NCBI RefSeq assembly: GCF_014635905.1
Contig: NZ_BMDS01000001.1
Span: 496,001-560,000 of the forward strand
Direction: 5' to 3'
Source: Limosilactobacillus caviae
GTDB lineage: Bacteria; Bacillota; Bacilli; Lactobacillales; Lactobacillaceae
Length of the DNA stretch: 64,000 bases
The notes beneath the pieces were generated by a model, which was not told the origin of the DNA, made no database searches, and saw nothing but the letters and a program-made list of their open reading frames with translations. Position numbers and translations under genes: made by a program. This document shows, in pieces, positions 53,599 through 63,811 of this stretch (the stretch's first letter is position 1; every line of letters starts with the position of its first letter).

Positions 53599-54252
53599 TT
53601 ATTCTGGTAATTCAAGTTTGTTGTAAAAATCAACGGTAGTATTATTTTTATCTAAAGTTAGTTTGGTGATACTCCCATTACGAGGTGAATCACCTGGATC
53701 ATAGGCATCTGAATAACGTTGAACAATTGACCGAATAGTAGCCCCGTGAGAAACAACGAGTACTTCTGATCCATCTGGCAATGCACGCAAACGGTCGAAC
53801 CCCTTGTCTACTCGCTTCCAAAAAGCAACGTGGTCTTCAGCAGTACCGTAATTATCTGCGGCTGCAATCTTATCCTTTAGTTTATCCGGTCCCCAGCCGG
53901 CAACCATTTCAGCAAAACTATGATAGCCTTCTGGACCGCCAAGAAAGTCAGCAAAGTGTTGACCGTCTTCACCTTCAAAGTAGCCAAAGAACTCTTCCCT
54001 AAATGCTGGTTCTGTAATTGGTTCTGGATTATTGCCAGGATGCTCAGCGAGTAAGAACCGTGTCGTTGATACTGTTCGTGCGAGGTCGCTGCAAAATACA
54101 TAATCAAATTGAATTGGAGCAAGCGCCCGTCCTACTCGTTTGGCGTCTTCTTGTCCCTTTGGCGTTAGCGGACCGTCAGCCCAACCCTGCATCCGATTGT
54201 AGAGATTGAGATAGGTTTGTCCATGACGTACAAAATAAACGTTGATTGCCAT
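53599..54252 (-). CDS. Histidine phosphatase (phosphoglycerate-mutase-like)
   Basis: 217 residues. Catalytic RHGQT (about 9-13), GPLTPKGQEDA, the acid region FREEFFGYFEGE and the second histidine in VVSHGATIRSI. It is shorter than glycolytic GpmA and probably a phosphatase of unknown substrate. It shares orientation with hflX (29-base gap) and may be co-transcribed. Confidence 0.9.
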   Translation of the reverse strand: MAINVYFVRHGQTYLNLYNRMQGWADGPLTPKGQEDAKRVGRALAPIQFDYVFCSDLARTVSTTRFLLAEHPGNNPEPITEPAFREEFFGYFEGEDGQHFADFLGGPEGYHSFAEMVAGWGPDKLKDKIAAADNYGTAEDHVAFWKRVDKGFDRLRALPDGSEVLVVSHGATIRSIVQRYSDAYDPGDSPRNGSITKLTLDKNNTTVDFYNKLELPE

Positions 54253-54325
54253 AGTTACAGCACTCCTTTATGCGAAATAAAAATACTTATTATATTTTAA
54301 CATGATTTTGCCGAAGAAAAAGTAA

Positions 54326-54975
54326 TTATAGCATTCGGTTCCGCTTAATAATCCGCTGACGAAGCATTTTAATAAGTGCAAGCAGCCCAACTCCTAGCAG
54401 TGAGCACAGTACAAATGCTAAGATAATAAGTGAAAAGTGCTGCCGAACAAATGTGATTGTCCCAAAGTAATATCCGCATCCGGCACCGATTGCCACCCAT
54501 AACATAACACCAATGATGTTGCCGACTGTAAAGCGGTGAAACGGAAAACGCATTGTACCAGCGATTAAGGGGACGAATGTGCGGATCAATGGTACAAATC
54601 GTCCTAGGGCAACTGCCTTGATGCCGTGACGGGTTAAAAATTCTTGTGCTTTCTCAAAACGCGGTCCAGTCAATCTTTTTTGCAGCCATTGCCACCGTGA
54701 CAGGGAACGGCCAATGAAGTAATTGACAGTATCGCCGATTAGCGCGGCCAAGAAAAATACGGGAATAACGATTTCTATTTTTAAGACAGGGTTAAAGGCA
54801 ATAAAAGAGCAAGTTAAAAAGACGAGTGATTCACCGGGAAGCCAAGGGAAAATTACTAATCCAGTTTCCATGAAAATCAAAATAAAAAGGAGGACATAGC
54901 TCCAAGCGCCCATCCATTCAAACATTGGGATAATAGTTTCCGCAATATGCGTTAGGATATAAAAAAGATGGCCCA
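54326..54975 (-). CDS. DedA-family membrane protein
   Basis: About 216 residues, five to six helices. FPWLPGESLVFLTCSF near the N-terminus and the central GRFVPLIRTFVPLIAGTMRFPFHRF are the DedA/VTT signatures; such proteins act as lipid (undecaprenyl phosphate or phospholipid) translocases in other bacteria. ATG 54975 is chosen: AGGAGGGG lies ten bases ahead. Confidence 0.9.
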
Positions 54976-55119
54976 TAGTATTTTCTCCCCTCCTGTCATA
55001 GGATTTCAATATATTGTAGCTTTATTTTAGCTATCTGCCCATTTTTAGCGCTAAAATTAAGCGACATTTAATAATTAAGAAAATAGCGGACCTAAAGTTA
55101 GCAGACCAATTGGGGAAAA

Positions 55120-55128
55120 TGATATAAT
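55120..55128 (+). promoter_or_regulatory. Extended -10 promoter of helD
   Basis: TGATATAAT fits TGnTATAAT exactly, 77 bases ahead of the helD start. The same string occurs at 61420-61428 ahead of the LtaS-family gene. Confidence 0.55.
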
Positions 55129-55204
55129 AGTTGGATAATTTTAAGGAAAAGATACCCGAATTGTAAAATAAACTGATAAGAAGTTGAAAGGCAGGGAGTA
55201 TGTA

Positions 55205-57511
55205 ATGTCCGCAAGTACAGAAAAAGAACTAGAACAAAAATATCTTGATAATGTAATTGATAAAGTAAAACAGGCAGAGCAAAATGCTGAAGAAAAAATA
55301 AAAACTGCGCGACATGATATTAAGGGAATTAACAAGCAGATTGATGATATTCACTTAAATACCACTACCTACTCAGGAATGATGGATACGGCGATGTCTT
55401 TTCGTGCTCAGCAACAGATGTTAGATGAACGGCAAAATAGTTGGCAACACGCTGCTGATCGTTTAGCAACTTTACAGCGGCTTGAAAAGAAACCATACTT
55501 TGCCCGGATTGATTTTCGGGAAGAAGGTGCCACTGAGACAGAAAGTGTTTATATTGGACTGGCATCATTTACTGATAAGCCCGATCATTTCCTCGTATAT
55601 GATTGGCGTGCTCCGATCTCTTCCGTTTACTATGAGGGAAAACTAGGCAAGGTGAAATACCAGACCCCAATTGGCGAGCAAGAAGTTGACCTAACCCTTA
55701 AACGGCAATTTCAAATTAAAGATGGCGTAATTGTAACGATTTTTGATACCGATGAACAAGTTGGCGACCAGATGCTTTTAGATGCGCTTGGTAATCACTC
55801 TAGTGCAAAAATGAAGAGCATTGTAACAACTATTCAACGGAAACAAAACGAAATTATTCGTGATACTAAAGATGACCTCTTATTTGTTCAAGGGGCTGCC
55901 GGATCTGGAAAAACTGCAGCAGTTTTACAACGGGTTGCCTGGTTGCTATACCGTTATCGCGGTAATTTAACATCATCACAGGTTGTATTATTCTCACCTA
56001 ACCAGCTTTTTAATGATTATATTGACCAGGTTTTGCCAGAGCTGGGTGAACACAATATGGTTCAAATGACCTACTTCCAGTTTGCCAATCGACGGGTACC
56101 AAAATTACATGTTCAGAACTTAGAACAACGCTTTGAAAGTCATAATGATAAAATATCCCAAAATGCACAGCGGCTTTTGACTAGCCTGCGGTATTTTAAT
56201 GCAACAGAACGTTATGCAAAGCACCTTGGTCATGCTAATATGCGCTTCCGTAATCTGATGTTTAACGGGAAAGTATTTTTAAGCAAAGATAAGATTAAAG
56301 AGATTTATTACTCCTTTAACAACAACTATAACCTGGGAAATAGGTTAGACGGAACCAAAGAGGAATTAATCAAATATCTTAACTACCGTGTTAGCAGCGA
56401 GATGCGGAATAAGTGGGTTGAAGATGAAATTCAAAGCTTGAGCAAGGAAGAGATTGATAATCTTTTTAATAACCAATCGCGTGAGTTTGACGATGAAGAT
56501 AAAGAATACAAATTTCTTGCGCGACAGATCGTAATGCGTGCCTTTGCGCCGATTAAACGGGCAATTGATCATAATCAGTGGTTGAATATTAATGGACAGT
56601 TCCTTCATTTATTAAGGGTAACGCCGAAGCTGATTGATCTTGCAGATTATGGGATTAATGAATCGCAATGGAAAGAATACGTAGATGAGATAAAGGAAGG
56701 GCTGAAAAAGAGGAATGTTAGCGCTAATGGGATTACGATTTACTTGTACCTGTATGATTTAATTACTGGTAAGCGGGGACAGCGTGATATTCGTTATGTT
56801 TTTGTTGATGAAGTGCAAGACTATGATGCTTATCAGTTAGCTTACCTTAAATATCGTTTTCCGCGTGCTAAATTTACTTTGCTTGGTGACCTTAACCAAG
56901 CGATTTTTACCCATGAAAATAGCCGGTCACTGTTGCAACAATTAGGAACAATGTTTGATCCGGAAAAGACGAAAGTTGTGCAATTAACGAAATCATACCG
57001 TTCAACAAAGCAGATTACCGACTTTACCAAACATATTCTGATTGACGGTGAAGCTATCGAAGCATTTGAACGAGATGGTGCCAAGCCACAGGTATACCAG
57101 GTTAGCGATGAAGAAAGAGCAGTGGAAGATGTTATTGATATCCTTGACAAATATCAAGCGGATCATGATGCCGTTGCAATTATTGGTAAGACTTTAGCCG
57201 ATAGTGAAGCCCTATATCAGAAATTGCTTGCTAAAAATGTTAAAACAACTTTAATTCGGACGGAGAACCAGCGTTTGGTAAAGGGACCGATTATCGTACC
57301 GTCATATTTAGCCAAGGGATTGGAATTTGACGCGGTAATTGTGTGGGATGCCAACGACCAGCAATATCATGGGGACGATGAGCGGCAACTGCTGTACACG
57401 ATTTGTTCTCGAGCAATGCATGAATTAAGCTTAATTTCAATTGGAAACGTAACAAGTTTGCTTGACCAAGTACCAAATAATGAATATGAAAAAGTTAATG
57501 ATGATAAATAA
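55205..57511 (+). CDS. helD: RNA polymerase recycling motor HelD
   Basis: About 768 residues. Long N-terminal coiled coil (to about residue 75), then a UvrD/Rep-like helicase core: Walker A QGAAGSGKTAAVLQR, Walker B YVFVDEVQDYD, motif KSYRST and C-terminal motif near GLEFDAVIVWD. The N-terminal extension separates HelD from UvrD/PcrA; it pries RNA polymerase off DNA. ATG 55205 (GGGAG ahead) is preferred over an earlier in-frame start. Confidence 0.92.
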   Translation: MSASTEKELEQKYLDNVIDKVKQAEQNAEEKIKTARHDIKGINKQIDDIHLNTTTYSGMMDTAMSFRAQQQMLDERQNSWQHAADRLATLQRLEKKPYFARIDFREEGATETESVYIGLASFTDKPDHFLVYDWRAPISSVYYEGKLGKVKYQTPIGEQEVDLTLKRQFQIKDGVIVTIFDTDEQVGDQMLLDALGNHSSAKMKSIVTTIQRKQNEIIRDTKDDLLFVQGAAGSGKTAAVLQRVAWLLYRYRGNLTSSQVVLFSPNQLFNDYIDQVLPELGEHNMVQMTYFQFANRRVPKLHVQNLEQRFESHNDKISQNAQRLLTSLRYFNATERYAKHLGHANMRFRNLMFNGKVFLSKDKIKEIYYSFNNNYNLGNRLDGTKEELIKYLNYRVSSEMRNKWVEDEIQSLSKEEIDNLFNNQSREFDDEDKEYKFLARQIVMRAFAPIKRAIDHNQWLNINGQFLHLLRVTPKLIDLADYGINESQWKEYVDEIKEGLKKRNVSANGITIYLYLYDLITGKRGQRDIRYVFVDEVQDYDAYQLAYLKYRFPRAKFTLLGDLNQAIFTHENSRSLLQQLGTMFDPEKTKVVQLTKSYRSTKQITDFTKHILIDGEAIEAFERDGAKPQVYQVSDEERAVEDVIDILDKYQADHDAVAIIGKTLADSEALYQKLLAKNVKTTLIRTENQRLVKGPIIVPSYLAKGLEFDAVIVWDANDQQYHGDDERQLLYTICSRAMHELSLISIGNVTSLLDQVPNNEYEKVNDDK

Positions 57512-57603
57512 AATCAAGAGGAATATTGCACTTTCTTATATTAGCTTTATAATTTAAATATGTATAAAAAGTGAAGAATTAATTTCGACGAGGAGTAGTG
57601 TTT

Positions 57604-58947
57604 ATGAGGGTTATTATTATCGGTTGTACCTTTGCGGGGATGACAGCCGCGTCACAAATTTTAAGGAGTCATCCAGATACAGAGGTCACAATTTATGATC
57701 GTAGTGCAGTGGTCCCCTCAGTTTCTTACGAGATTAATGACTATGATGACCAAGATGTGCAGATGCCTCGATTACGGACAGAGCTGAGTCCTGATCAATT
57801 AACAATCAGAGGCGCAGATGTGAAGATGGGCTATCTAGTGATGAGCATTGATCCACAACAAAAAACGGTTAAAGTGATGGGAATGTTAGATGACACCACA
57901 TCTGAAGAACACTACGATAAATTGATTATCGCTAATGATTCAACAAGCGATGCCCCAGCCTTAAAAGGAATTGATAGTACTAACGTAACCTTAGTAAAAG
58001 ATCAGCAAGATGCTAAGGCGGCTTTGCTTCTATCAACAGTTGACCAACAGATAGCTATTATCGGAAATACTCCGCTTAGTTTAGGACTAGTCGATGCGTT
58101 TCGGCAGCAAGGAAAAGAGATTGTTCTCATCACTAATGGCGAACCGGTCTTACACCAAAACTTTGAAGCAGAATACTCAAAGCGTGCTGAAGATATCCTA
58201 AAGGCTGATAACATTAAGGTTATTACTAATGAGCATGTGACTGAATTAAATGATAATGGTATTGGGATTACTGTTGTAACAGACGGGGGATCCTATAGTG
58301 TTAGCCGCGCTGTGGTAGAGGCAGGTCAAAAACCAGATACTTCTATTTATAACGGTGTGTTAGATATGGATGAAAAAGGTGTCATTACCGTTAACGAGTT
58401 TATCCAGACATCTGCCCCAGATGTATATGCAATTGGTGGCTCAACTACCGTCCACTATAATCCAACAGGAAAAGATATTTATAAGCCACAGCAAGCAGAA
58501 GCGGTTCGCCAAGCAGCAATTGTGGCGGAAAATGTAATTGGAAAACAAGTGCATGATTCAGGGACCCAGCTTAGTATGAGTCTTAACCTTCACGGGACGA
58601 CAATGGCAGCAGTCGGCTTGACTTTTGAGCAAGCGCAGGCAGCAGGTTTTGATGCAGATGTAGTCACGATTGAAGATAATTATCGTCCAGAGTTTATGCC
58701 GTCAACGACCCCGGTATTAATGTCATTAATTTGGGATAAAGATTCGCAGCGGATTTTAGGGGCACAGATGATGAGTAAGCATGATATCTCTGAAACGATG
58801 AGCTTAATTTCATTGTGTATTCAAAATAAGAATACGATTGAGTTCTTAGGACTGTACGATACAATGTTCCAACCTAATTTTGACCGGCCATTTAATTACG
58901 TCAACATATTAGGCCAAGCAGCAATGGCTAAAGCAGGAAGCGAATAA
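57604..58947 (+). CDS. NADH-oxidase-family paralogue lacking catalytic residues
   Basis: About 447 residues, alignable end to end with the next gene. The redox cysteine (Cys42 there) is Tyr42 here (SVSYEIND). The NADH motif GGGYIGVE reads GNTPLSLG. The second FAD motif AGGDV reads AIGGST, so the flavin aspartate is lost. The first FAD strand GCTFAG and the dimer C-terminus (PNFDRPFNYVN) are kept. It is probably non-catalytic, perhaps a partner or regulator of the intact copy. AGGAG precedes the ATG at 57604. Confidence 0.85.
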   Translation: MRVIIIGCTFAGMTAASQILRSHPDTEVTIYDRSAVVPSVSYEINDYDDQDVQMPRLRTELSPDQLTIRGADVKMGYLVMSIDPQQKTVKVMGMLDDTTSEEHYDKLIIANDSTSDAPALKGIDSTNVTLVKDQQDAKAALLLSTVDQQIAIIGNTPLSLGLVDAFRQQGKEIVLITNGEPVLHQNFEAEYSKRAEDILKADNIKVITNEHVTELNDNGIGITVVTDGGSYSVSRAVVEAGQKPDTSIYNGVLDMDEKGVITVNEFIQTSAPDVYAIGGSTTVHYNPTGKDIYKPQQAEAVRQAAIVAENVIGKQVHDSGTQLSMSLNLHGTTMAAVGLTFEQAQAAGFDADVVTIEDNYRPEFMPSTTPVLMSLIWDKDSQRILGAQMMSKHDISETMSLISLCIQNKNTIEFLGLYDTMFQPNFDRPFNYVNILGQAAMAKAGSE

Positions 58948-59041
58948 TCTGTTAAAATAGTAGAAGAAGATTTAATTTGTTGATTATGGGAGTAAAAAGG
59001 CTTACTTTAATCAAAGTAGGAATATAAAATGAGGTGTAGAT

Positions 59042-60394
59042 ATGAAAGTAGTTATTGTTGGCTGTACGCACGCGGGCACGATAGCAGCAACCCAGATTTT
59101 AAATGCGCATCCAGATACGGAAGTTGTAATTTATGAACGAAATGATAGTGTTTCATTCCTTTCATGTGGTATCGCGGTTTACTTAAGCGGTGAGGTTGGC
59201 GATCCCGATGCAATGTTTTACTCCAGCCCCCAGCAGCTGGAAAAAATGGGTGCGACTGTTAAGGTAAAACATAATGTATTGAGTGTTGATCCTACTACAA
59301 AAACACTTGAAATCGAGGATCAGGAAACTGGTAAACTAACAGCTGATTACTATGATAAATTAATTATTACAACTGGTTCATGGCCGGTAATTCCTCCTGT
59401 TTCAGGGCTTGAAAATAATAATTTATACTTATGTAAGACTTACTACCATGCTAAAAAGCTCTTCAATGTTGCCAAAGAATCAAAGCGGATTGTTGTCGTT
59501 GGTGGTGGATACATCGGAGTTGAGTTAGTTGAAGCATACCTCCGTCAAGGTCGAGAGGTCACTTTAATCAATAGTTCGGATCAGATGCTGCTTAAGTATT
59601 TTGACAAGCAGTACTCAGATCGTATTGGTCGAGTCTTTAAGGATCACAATGCCCACCTTGCACTTCGCCAACGGGTAACCGGTTTTAAGGATAATGGCAA
59701 TGGTGGTGTGAGTGTATTAACCAATAACGGTAAGATCTATGATGCTGACATGGCTGTTCTTTGTGTTGGTTTCCGTCCTAATAGTGATTTGGTTCAGGGC
59801 AAACTAGAATTGCACCCTGATGGCACGATTAAAACTAATGCTTACATGCAAACTTCTGATCCTGATATTTATGCTGGTGGGGATGTAACATCAGTTCACT
59901 TTAACCCAACTAATACCGATCGCTATGTTCCTTTGGCTACTAATGCTGTTCGTCAAGGAACAATCGCTGGTGTAAATGTCTTTGGTAATAAGATGAAGTA
60001 CATGGGAACCCAATCAACAACAGGATTGCACTTATTTGGTAATACAATGGTATGTACCGGGTTAACATTGCGAAAGGCTAAAGAATTCGGTATTGATGCG
60101 GATTCTGTAACGATTGAAGATAACTACCGTCCAGAGTTTATGCCGACAACGACCCCCGTCTTTATGACATTGGTATGGGAAAAGGGGACGCGACGGATTC
60201 TGGGTGCGCAATTTATGAGTAAGCATGATGTTTCGCAATCAGCTAACCTGGTATCGGTATGTATTCAAAATCGTAATTCAATTGATTTCCTTGCTTATGT
60301 TGATACCTTGTTCCAACCAAACTTTGACCGTCCGTTTAATTATGTTAACTTACTAGCGCAAGCGGCTGTTGAAAAAGAAGATAAGAAGAAATAA
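59042..60394 (+). CDS. nox: NADH oxidase (H2O-forming type)
   Basis: 450 residues, flavin disulfide-reductase family. FAD motif GCTHAG (7-12), single redox Cys42 (FLSCGIAVYL), NADH motif GGGYIGVELVEA, FAD motif YAGGDV, and the Nox C-terminal dimerisation domain. It reduces O2 to water with NADH, regenerating NAD+ in heterofermentation. GAGGTG is the ribosome site. It follows a degenerate paralogue by 94 bases. Confidence 0.92.
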   Translation: MKVVIVGCTHAGTIAATQILNAHPDTEVVIYERNDSVSFLSCGIAVYLSGEVGDPDAMFYSSPQQLEKMGATVKVKHNVLSVDPTTKTLEIEDQETGKLTADYYDKLIITTGSWPVIPPVSGLENNNLYLCKTYYHAKKLFNVAKESKRIVVVGGGYIGVELVEAYLRQGREVTLINSSDQMLLKYFDKQYSDRIGRVFKDHNAHLALRQRVTGFKDNGNGGVSVLTNNGKIYDADMAVLCVGFRPNSDLVQGKLELHPDGTIKTNAYMQTSDPDIYAGGDVTSVHFNPTNTDRYVPLATNAVRQGTIAGVNVFGNKMKYMGTQSTTGLHLFGNTMVCTGLTLRKAKEFGIDADSVTIEDNYRPEFMPTTTPVFMTLVWEKGTRRILGAQFMSKHDVSQSANLVSVCIQNRNSIDFLAYVDTLFQPNFDRPFNYVNLLAQAAVEKEDKKK

Positions 60395-60434
60395 GAAAAA
60401 GCTGTAACTGAGAAATTCTCGGCTACAGCTTTTT
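60395..60434. terminator. Bidirectional terminator
   Basis: AAAAAGCTGTA pairs with TACAGCTTTTT, with an inner GAGAA/TTCTC stem, between nox and the DMT transporter. Confidence 0.9.
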
Positions 60435-60440
60435 GAGTAT

Positions 60441-61310
60441 TCATTGTTGTTTTCGTAAAAATGGTACATCTTGGAAATTAATTTGCATGATTGCGTTAGC
60501 GAGTAAGAGGATTAAACCACCCCAAATTAGTGAAGGCGTGAGAGGGTCATACCCCATTAAAACAGACATCGTGCTGGCAAAAAATGATTCAAGCATCAGT
60601 AATAAACCCGCAGAAGTTGCATTTGTATAGCGTTGGGCAGTAATTTGCATTCCTTGAGCTAAAAAAGTAACGACAATTGCTAAGATTGCTAAAGGAACGA
60701 GGGCTTGTACCCAATGAACCTGTGCTAAACTAGCCCGCTCAAATAAAAAGGTTGTAATCCAGCCATATGTTCCCTGACATAAGCCAATCATAAAGATAAC
60801 GACCCAGGGACTTGAAACTTTTGGCGCATACTTCCCGAAGAAGATTAACTGTAATGCCCAAAAGATTGCTGAAACAACTGTAAGAAAATCACCGAAATTT
60901 AACTGTAGTCCCGTGTTAATGACATTGGTGATTATAGCCATTCCGATAAGTGCAAGTGCAACCGCAAAATAAGTTTTTCGTTGTGGGCGCTCATGCCAGA
61001 ATAACCATAGGAGCAGAGGAGCAATCGCAACGTAAAGGGTAGTCAGAAAAGCATTCTTAGCTGGTGTGGTATAGCGTAATGCATCGGTCTGTAAAAAATA
61101 ACCCAGGAAATTAATTGTTCCCATCATCAGTCCTAGCTTGAAATCTACCCAAGTCATTCGGTTGATCTGGCGATGGAAAATAATGTAACCGGCAATTACG
61201 CACATTGTTCCTCGACAAGCGTTAATAACTCCAGAGTGCATTCCGGCTTGAATTGTTAATTTGGCAAAAACATAACTGCTTCCCCATAAAATAGCGACAA
61301 GCAGTAGCAT
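60441..61310 (-). CDS. DMT-superfamily (EamA) transporter
   Basis: 289 residues from the first ATG, ten helices in two EamA halves; LLLVAILWGSSYVFAK and the second AVSAIFWALQLIF-like segment are typical. The first helix is almost at the N-terminus and no ribosome site precedes ATG 61310. AAGGGA sits about 36 bases further upstream, so translation may begin at a non-ATG codon (CTG, ATA or ATT) adding a basic N-terminus. Substrate unknown. Confidence 0.88.
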   Translation of the reverse strand: MLLLVAILWGSSYVFAKLTIQAGMHSGVINACRGTMCVIAGYIIFHRQINRMTWVDFKLGLMMGTINFLGYFLQTDALRYTTPAKNAFLTTLYVAIAPLLLWLFWHERPQRKTYFAVALALIGMAIITNVINTGLQLNFGDFLTVVSAIFWALQLIFFGKYAPKVSSPWVVIFMIGLCQGTYGWITTFLFERASLAQVHWVQALVPLAILAIVVTFLAQGMQITAQRYTNATSAGLLLMLESFFASTMSVLMGYDPLTPSLIWGGLILLLANAIMQINFQDVPFLRKQQ

Positions 61311-61521
61311 GAAATTAGCTTTTTTCTTTGAAATTATTCTCAGTCCCTTCGATTATTTAGTGATATTTAATATTAACACGCACAGTTACTCGCGAAAAGT
61401 GATCAATAAGATAAAAGCATGATATAATTTTTAACTTTTTGGAAAAATAAAATTGTACGGTTGCGGTCCTCTCATTAGTGTATTATTGTTAATAATGATA
61501 TTTTTTTATGGAGGAACGACT

Positions 61522-63618
61522 ATGAAAACAGCGTTGCAGAAGCTCCGCCGTGTTTTGAATACGAAGCTCGGTTTTTTTCTGCTTGTTGTACTCTTATTTT
61601 GTTTAAAGAGTTATTGGGCTTATCAAAACGAATTTAACTTAGGTGTAAAAGGAAGTATGCAGCATTTCCTTTTAGCATTTAATACGATTCCAAGTGCCCT
61701 TGTATTTTTAGGGATTGCATTATATTTCCGGGGTCGCTTATCTTATTGGATGATGCTGATTATTAATGCCGCCCTATCGACATGGCTCTTTGCGAATATT
61801 TTGTACTATCGAGAATTTTCAGATTTCATTACGTTTAACGTGATTAAGGGGTCTGGAGCAGCTTCAAATAACCTTGGTAAGAGTTTAATGGGGATTTTGC
61901 GTCCCGAAGACTTTTTAGTTTACTTGGACGTTGTAATCTTAGCGATCATTTTAATCTTCCACTTTGTCCGTGTTGATATGCGGCGGTTTAAGATTAGATA
62001 CGCGATGACGATTACTGCTCTAGGTTTTGTCCTTTTTGGGGTTAACTTGGGAATGGCGGAAAGCGACCGTTCACAACTCCTTACGCGGACTTTTGATAAT
62101 AACTACATTGTTAAGTACCTTGGTCTTGAAGCCTATACAATCTATGACGGTGTTAAGACGACCAATAATAGTGTGGTAAAGGCTCGCGCTAACCGAAATG
62201 AATTAAAGCCGGTTTTGCATTTTATTCATAGTAATTACGCTGCGCCAAATGTTGAGTATTATGGCAAGGCTAAGGGCAAGAATATCTTCATAATTCACTT
62301 AGAGAGTTTACAGCAGTTCATGATTGACTATAAGCAGGATGGGCAGGAAGTAATGCCAAACCTTAACAAGCTGTATCATGCAAACGATACATTAGCATTT
62401 GATAACTTCTTCCATCAAGTGGGTCAAGGTAAGACTGCTGATGCTGAAACAATGCTTGAAAACTCATTATTTGGATTACCAGAAGGATCAGCAATGGTTA
62501 CTGATGGAACAACCAATACTTTCCAATCAGCACCTGCACTTCTCCATCAAAAGCTGGGATATACTACAGCGTCATTCCACGGTGACGTACCTAGTTTCTG
62601 GAACCGTGACAATGCCTACAAGTCATTTGGCTACCAGTACTTCTTTAGTAAAGAATACTATCCAAAGACTAAGGATTATGATGCTGGATATGGAATGAAG
62701 GATAAGATCTTCATGAAAGAGTCAGCTCACTACATTGAACAACTTCCGCAGCCATTCTATGCCAAAATTATTACGGTTACTAATCACTACCCATACATTC
62801 TTGATAAAAAGAATAAGGATATTGAAGCATGGAAGACGGGCGATGATACAGTTGACCCGTATGTCCAAACTGCCCGTTACTTAGATGAATCACTTGGCGA
62901 ATTCCTTGACTATCTTGATAAAAGCGGTTTGCGGCAAAACAGTGTGTTAGTTCTTTATGGGGATCATTATGGAATCTCTAATAATCACCAACCAGCGATT
63001 GCTCAGATTTTAGGCAAGAAGAAGGTTACTAATTACGATTTAGCAATGTTCCAAAAAGTACCGTTTATGATTAATATGCCTGGATTAAAGGGTGGTATTA
63101 ACCATACTTATGGTGGAGAAATCGATGTATTGCCAACGCTTGAAGACTTGCTAGGGATTAGCTCTAAGAATTATATCCAATTTGGTCAGGATTTACTTTC
63201 ACCTGAAAACAAGCAGATTGTTCCATTTAGAAATGGTGATTGGGTAACGCCAAAGTACACTAAGTATAATGGTGACTACTATTACACTAAGAATGGTAAA
63301 CAGATCACCCATCAAACTGCTGCTCAGCGGAAAGAAATTGGTGAGATTCAAAAGTATGTCACAACGGACCTTGGATTGTCAGACAAGGTGGTAAACGGTG
63401 ACTTGCTACGGTTCTATAAGCTGCCAGGTTTTAAGAAAGTTGATAAGAAGCAATATACTTATAACCTTAAGAAGAGTTTGAAGAACCTCCAAAAGCAACA
63501 GAAGAAACAAAAGACAAGTTTGAAGACGGAAAATAATAACCAAAGTACACTCGATGATTACACAACCGATGCACCAGAGTTAAAAGATTATCCGAAATTA
63601 AACTTCCCTAAACCATAG
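61522..63618 (+). CDS. LTA-synthase-family protein
   Basis: About 698 residues. Five N-terminal helices, then an extracellular sulfatase-like domain. The catalytic threonine is in GQGKTADAE (about residue 304); metal ligands include HLESLQ, YGDHYG and FHGD. It polymerises or primes glycerol-phosphate chains of lipoteichoic acid. After the enzyme domain a basic, lysine/glutamine-rich tail (about 80 residues, KKSLKNLQKQQKKQKTS) is present. GGAGG seven bases ahead supports ATG 61522. Confidence 0.92.
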   Translation: MKTALQKLRRVLNTKLGFFLLVVLLFCLKSYWAYQNEFNLGVKGSMQHFLLAFNTIPSALVFLGIALYFRGRLSYWMMLIINAALSTWLFANILYYREFSDFITFNVIKGSGAASNNLGKSLMGILRPEDFLVYLDVVILAIILIFHFVRVDMRRFKIRYAMTITALGFVLFGVNLGMAESDRSQLLTRTFDNNYIVKYLGLEAYTIYDGVKTTNNSVVKARANRNELKPVLHFIHSNYAAPNVEYYGKAKGKNIFIIHLESLQQFMIDYKQDGQEVMPNLNKLYHANDTLAFDNFFHQVGQGKTADAETMLENSLFGLPEGSAMVTDGTTNTFQSAPALLHQKLGYTTASFHGDVPSFWNRDNAYKSFGYQYFFSKEYYPKTKDYDAGYGMKDKIFMKESAHYIEQLPQPFYAKIITVTNHYPYILDKKNKDIEAWKTGDDTVDPYVQTARYLDESLGEFLDYLDKSGLRQNSVLVLYGDHYGISNNHQPAIAQILGKKKVTNYDLAMFQKVPFMINMPGLKGGINHTYGGEIDVLPTLEDLLGISSKNYIQFGQDLLSPENKQIVPFRNGDWVTPKYTKYNGDYYYTKNGKQITHQTAAQRKEIGEIQKYVTTDLGLSDKVVNGDLLRFYKLPGFKKVDKKQYTYNLKKSLKNLQKQQKKQKTSLKTENNNQSTLDDYTTDAPELKDYPKLNFPKP

Positions 63619-63627
63619 TAAAATAGC

Positions 63628-63658
63628 AAAGAGGCTGGGTTATTCCCAACCTCTTTTG
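63628..63658 (+). terminator. Terminator of the LTA-synthase-family gene
   Basis: GAGGCTGGG pairs with CCCAACCTC around TTATT, then TTTTG; a GAGGC-type hairpin. Confidence 0.9.
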
Positions 63659-63811
63659 TTATGTAAAGTAAAATAGTTGCGTTGTGTAAATTATTTGATA
63701 AAATGTTTAGGTGTTCACAAGCAAGATTAGACTTTAATTGCGCTTATAATATGTTACTATAAAACATGAGTAACCGTTTTCAGAACGGGATAAAATAAAG
63801 GATTTTGCGTA

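Noticed and set aside
60433-60630. Plus-strand open frame opposite the DMT transporter
   Set aside because: It begins inside the terminator and lies wholly over a conserved gene on the other strand; no ribosome site.
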